DNA from: Acanthamoeba lenticulata | Lineage: Eukaryota; Discosea; Longamoebia; Acanthamoebidae | DNA: 10,641 nt | Direction of reading: 5' to 3' | NCBI GenBank assembly: GCA_002179805.1 | Contig: NAVB01002298.1 | Location: 1 to 10,641, forward strand | Shown here: positions 8,801-10,641 of the stretch, piece after piece | How positions within the stretch are numbered: position 1 is the stretch's first letter | Layout: every line of letters starts with the position of its first letter | The notes under the pieces: model-generated | What the model was told of the DNA's origin: nothing | Databases searched by the model: none | What the model saw: the letters and a program-made list of their open reading frames with translations, nothing else | Program-made: the position numbers and the translations under genes

Positions 8801-9565
8801 GCTGTCAGCATCCCTTCCGTGCCCGTCGTGCTCCACCACCATCTCCTCCTCGGTACCTTGATGGTCGAAATGTGGGGGAAGGAGTCGTAGAGGATCCACC
8901 GTGCGTGCTGGAAAAAGTTGAGATAGCGCGTGAGCGGGTAGATGGTCTCGCCGTCCAGGATGAGGCTGTCCAGGGCGGCCTCCTTGTACTCGGCCGACGG
9001 CACGAACTTGCGGATGGCCTCGTGCAGGTCCGGTCCTGGAAAAGCGAGCGGATTGCGTGGTTGAGCGAAGGCCTTGATAGAGTCGCAACAGATAACGACG
9101 TACCAGTCCAATTGGCCTGCACGGAGACCGACAGCGCGTAGACGCCGGCCAAGAGGACGGCTTCACGTCGCCTCTCCTTCTCGTCATCGCTGGTGGCCGA
9201 TTCGATGAACGTAGTGACGTTCTCCTTAACCTTGTCACCGTTCACTGTGGTCTCACTGGTGAGCTGGTCTGCCGCCAGCTGCTTCGGCAAGCAGTGGGAA
9301 CGAACCATCTTCAAGGCAAAACAGCTTGGAGATGAACGGATGGTCATAGACCACCTCGTAGGCCCCACGCAGCAGGTCATGGCAAAATTGCACAAGTTCC
9401 GGGTCCTCTTCTGCACGAGGTTGTTAATCCGGTAGCGAGAGAGATGAAATTTGAATGAGATGAATGCACACCTGTCCTCGATTCGGTAACCTTCCTCAAA
9501 CCAACGAGGTCCTGCCCGAGCACACAGTCAAGCACCAGGCTCCTGATGTTGCCGCCCGCTTCCAT
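5836..9565 (-). CDS. TTC27: TTC27/Emw1-like tetratricopeptide protein, 17 exons, 808 aa
   Basis: Conserved eukaryotic TPR protein; the yeast homologue Emw1 is essential and linked to cell-wall integrity. Biochemical role poorly defined. Exons: 9565-9491, 9405-9323, 9255-9104, 9035-8857, 8779-8582, 8486-8413, 8336-8192, 8123-8005, 7931-7817, 7732-7490, 7361-7188, 7113-6961, 6884-6832, 6759-6672, 6564-6487, 6406-5993, 5919-5836. Family landmarks in order: VQANWTGPDLH (about 98-107), LDGETIYPLT, ISTIKSAAWW, LTGALGRRTRFQ (245-256), NNNPRHGLTTEE, AASALQIFEQFEMWE, ELWCLLGD, ECVEYMELALAINP, TWFSLGCA and EAWANMASIYIKQKKK, followed by NWKMWQNYLYVSVDLGEF. TPR repeats span about 475-610. Most junctions align with the human protein with no gap. 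Exons 1-3 are uncertain: a frame break near 9256-9322 needs an intron, and the exon 1/2 junction has two solutions. Intron 11 has a GC donor; intron 10 is AT-rich. Confidence 0.93.
6791..6826 (-). repeat. 36-nt uninterrupted pyrimidine tract in TTC27 intron 13
   Basis: On the sense (minus) strand this is unbroken C/T immediately after the donor GTATGC, filling half of a 72-nt intron whose acceptor is CATCCACAG. The unusual part is that the tract sits at the 5' half of the intron rather than beside the acceptor. Confidence 0.8.
7114..7187 (-). other. GC-AG intron 11 of TTC27
   Basis: Exon 11 ends CAA GAG AAG followed by GCAAGC, close to the known GC-donor consensus AG|GCAAGT. The acceptor CCCGCAG is followed by TGG AAA GAG TGC GTC. 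Splicing gives CLRQEKWKECVEY, collinear with human LRNKEFQECVE. No GT alternative preserves the alignment. Confidence 0.88.
7362..7489 (-). other. AT-rich intron 10 of TTC27
   Basis: 128 nt between AGC|GTACGA and ATAACAG|GCC. Its base composition is strongly A/T, unlike the GC-rich introns around it, and it is the longest in this gene. It holds a perfect 12-bp palindrome AATACATGTATT at 7427-7438. No transposon ends or coding sequence seen. Confidence 0.85.
8341..8358 (+). repeat. (CAT)6 microsatellite beside a splice acceptor
   Basis: Six CAT units on the plus strand, read as (ATG/GAT)6 in TTC27 intron 6, ending directly at the acceptor GCAG of exon 7. Length changes here would alter the distance from branch point to acceptor. 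Confidence 0.9.
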
Positions 9566-9687
9566 CTTGGTTCTCAGTTTGAGGGATGCTCTCTCGCCGC
9601 AAAACACACCAAAGTCCGAGAAAAGAAAAAGAATACAAAAAAAACCGTGTATTTACGCAGCCATGCTGAAGCGAACCACAAAACGCC

Positions 9688-10588
9688 TCAGGCGTTGTCC
9701 TCCGTTCTCCTCTTCTTCTTCTTCTGTTGGGCAGCCCTCTTTGGTGGCTGCTTGGTCGCGCCACGCTTGCCCTTCTGCTGTTTGACTTCTCTTTCCTCTT
9801 GATCGCCTTCTTCGTCTTCAATCTCGTCCTCTTCTTCTTCGTCTTCGTCTTCTGGTTCTCTCTTTACCACCGCGTTGTCCTCTTCTTCTGGTTCCGTCTT
9901 GATGGCTGCCTGGTGTTGGTGTTCTTCCTCCCGTTTCTCTTCCTTTACAGTCGGCTCCTTCTTCACGGCTGGGAAGCGGCCCTTCTTGTCCTCGTGGTGC
10001 TCCACTTCCTCCTCTTTCTTGACCTCCGACTTGACGACGGGGCTGAAGAAGGAGAGGATGCCCTGTTTCTTGCTCCCCAGGTGCTTCACCGGAACCAAGC
10101 ACTCGGGCGAGTTCTAATGTCGAGACCCAAATAAGAGGTAAGGTGGCATGCAGAGCTCGTGGAGAAGGCGCCAAACGTACGTTTTTGATGGAGTTGACCA
10201 TGGGCGAAACTTGGTCGAACACGATGTGGGAACCGTTGTAGGGGCGCAGAAGGTGTAGTACTTGGCCTGAGGGTTCGTTACCATCGGCATGAAGCCACAG
10301 CTCCTTTGCTTCCTCGGTCTCCAGAATCACTGGCATGCGGTCCTAGTTGAGCACTGTCTGTCAGCCGACACAGTCCAGGGCGTGAGGGCCAGGTATTTGC
10401 GTACATGGATGTGTGCCATCTGTGGATTGCTGTCGGTGGTGACGACGGTGCAGGTGTAAAGCTTCTCGCCTGTCTTGGGGTGCGTCCACACATCGTACAT
10501 GCCGGCCAAGCAGATCAACTGGTCAGGATCATCACGGTGGATGTAGAATGGAACCTTCTGACCCTTGTCATTGCGCCACTCAAAGTAG
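9688..10588 (-). CDS. HMCES: SRAP-domain abasic-site protein (HMCES/YedK family), 5' part outside window
   Basis: HMCES-type proteins crosslink to abasic sites in single-stranded DNA and protect replication forks. Exons in the window: 10588-10405, 10342-10181, 10113-9688 (257 aa plus a split codon); 10589-10641 is intron ending GAGCAG. The first exon gives (G)YFEW with the catalytic Glu (human Glu127), then LAGMYDVW and CTVVTTDSN. The active-site His is in MAHIH joined to DRMPVIL, right at the junction. Next come SPMVNSIKN joined to NSPECLVPV, the usual end of the domain. The catalytic Cys2 and the N-terminal third lie off the window, so activity cannot be judged. The tail of about 125 residues has KQGILSFFSPV, six psi-K-x-E motifs, an acidic block and a basic end (KRAAQQKKKKRR). 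A bacterial-type YedK origin is unlikely given introns and tail. Confidence 0.93.
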
Positions 10589-10641
10589 CTGCTCACGTGT
10601 GCAATAGTTAGTTCCGTGGCTGACTTAGCAAGAGAGGGTGT

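Noticed and set aside
7985..9238. 417-codon open frame on the minus strand as one exon
   Set aside because: It runs through several introns; only parts match TTC27 and the rest is in the wrong frame. Splicing gives collinear family similarity.
9255..9323. TTC27 as a pseudogene because of a frame break
   Set aside because: Only one break, in a spot where an intron of normal size can explain it, while the other exons are intact and conserved.
1..10641. tRNA, rRNA or CRISPR-like arrays
   Set aside because: Looked for cloverleaf-type stems with a TTCGA loop and for regularly spaced direct repeats; none seen on either strand by eye.

Overview
The window looks like nuclear DNA of a free-living amoebozoan, most plausibly Acanthamoeba or a close relative. 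It is GC-rich with C/G-ending codons. Five protein genes are tightly spaced, and I could place 31 complete short spliceosomal introns (about 62-128 nt, donors often GTACGY or GTGCGY). The mix includes a Cbl-type phosphotyrosine adaptor/E3, which fits an amoeba with tyrosine-phosphorylation signalling. The organism is inferred from style and gene content, not from a marker gene. No organellar, viral, plasmid or mobile element was seen.

Layout: all five genes lie on the minus strand, so transcription runs from high to low coordinates. From the 5' side: (1) 10588-9688, a SRAP/HMCES-family abasic-site DNA-protein crosslinker, cut by the window edge at its 5' end, with a long charged tail; (2) 9565-5836, a 17-exon homologue of the TPR protein TTC27 (yeast Emw1); (3) 5585-4718, an unrecognised small SH3/coiled-coil protein; (4) 4407-2832, a Cbl-like E3 ligase (four-helix bundle, EF-hand, SH2, RING); (5) 2393-158, histidine ammonia-lyase in eight exons. 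Gaps between coding regions are 122, 250, 310 and 438 nt. The largest holds an AT-rich block and two inverted repeats.

The exon models were joined by matching reading phase across each junction and by comparing spliced lengths with remembered family members. HAL (529 aa), Cbl-like (394 aa), SH3 (215 aa) and TTC27 (808 aa) all close in frame. Weak points are the first three exons of TTC27, the last intron of the Cbl-like gene, and one intron in the SH3 gene that could be retained.

The genes do not form an evident pathway: histidine catabolism, phosphotyrosine/ubiquitin signalling, an unknown SH3 scaffold, a housekeeping TPR protein and DNA-damage protection are simply neighbours. I see no sign of a new multi-gene system. 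The most interesting points are the minimal Cbl with an IAP-style RING and no linker tyrosine, the cluster of SUMO-type motifs plus a PIP-like motif in the SRAP tail, an in-frame stop-free intron inside an SH3 domain, and two GC-AG introns.
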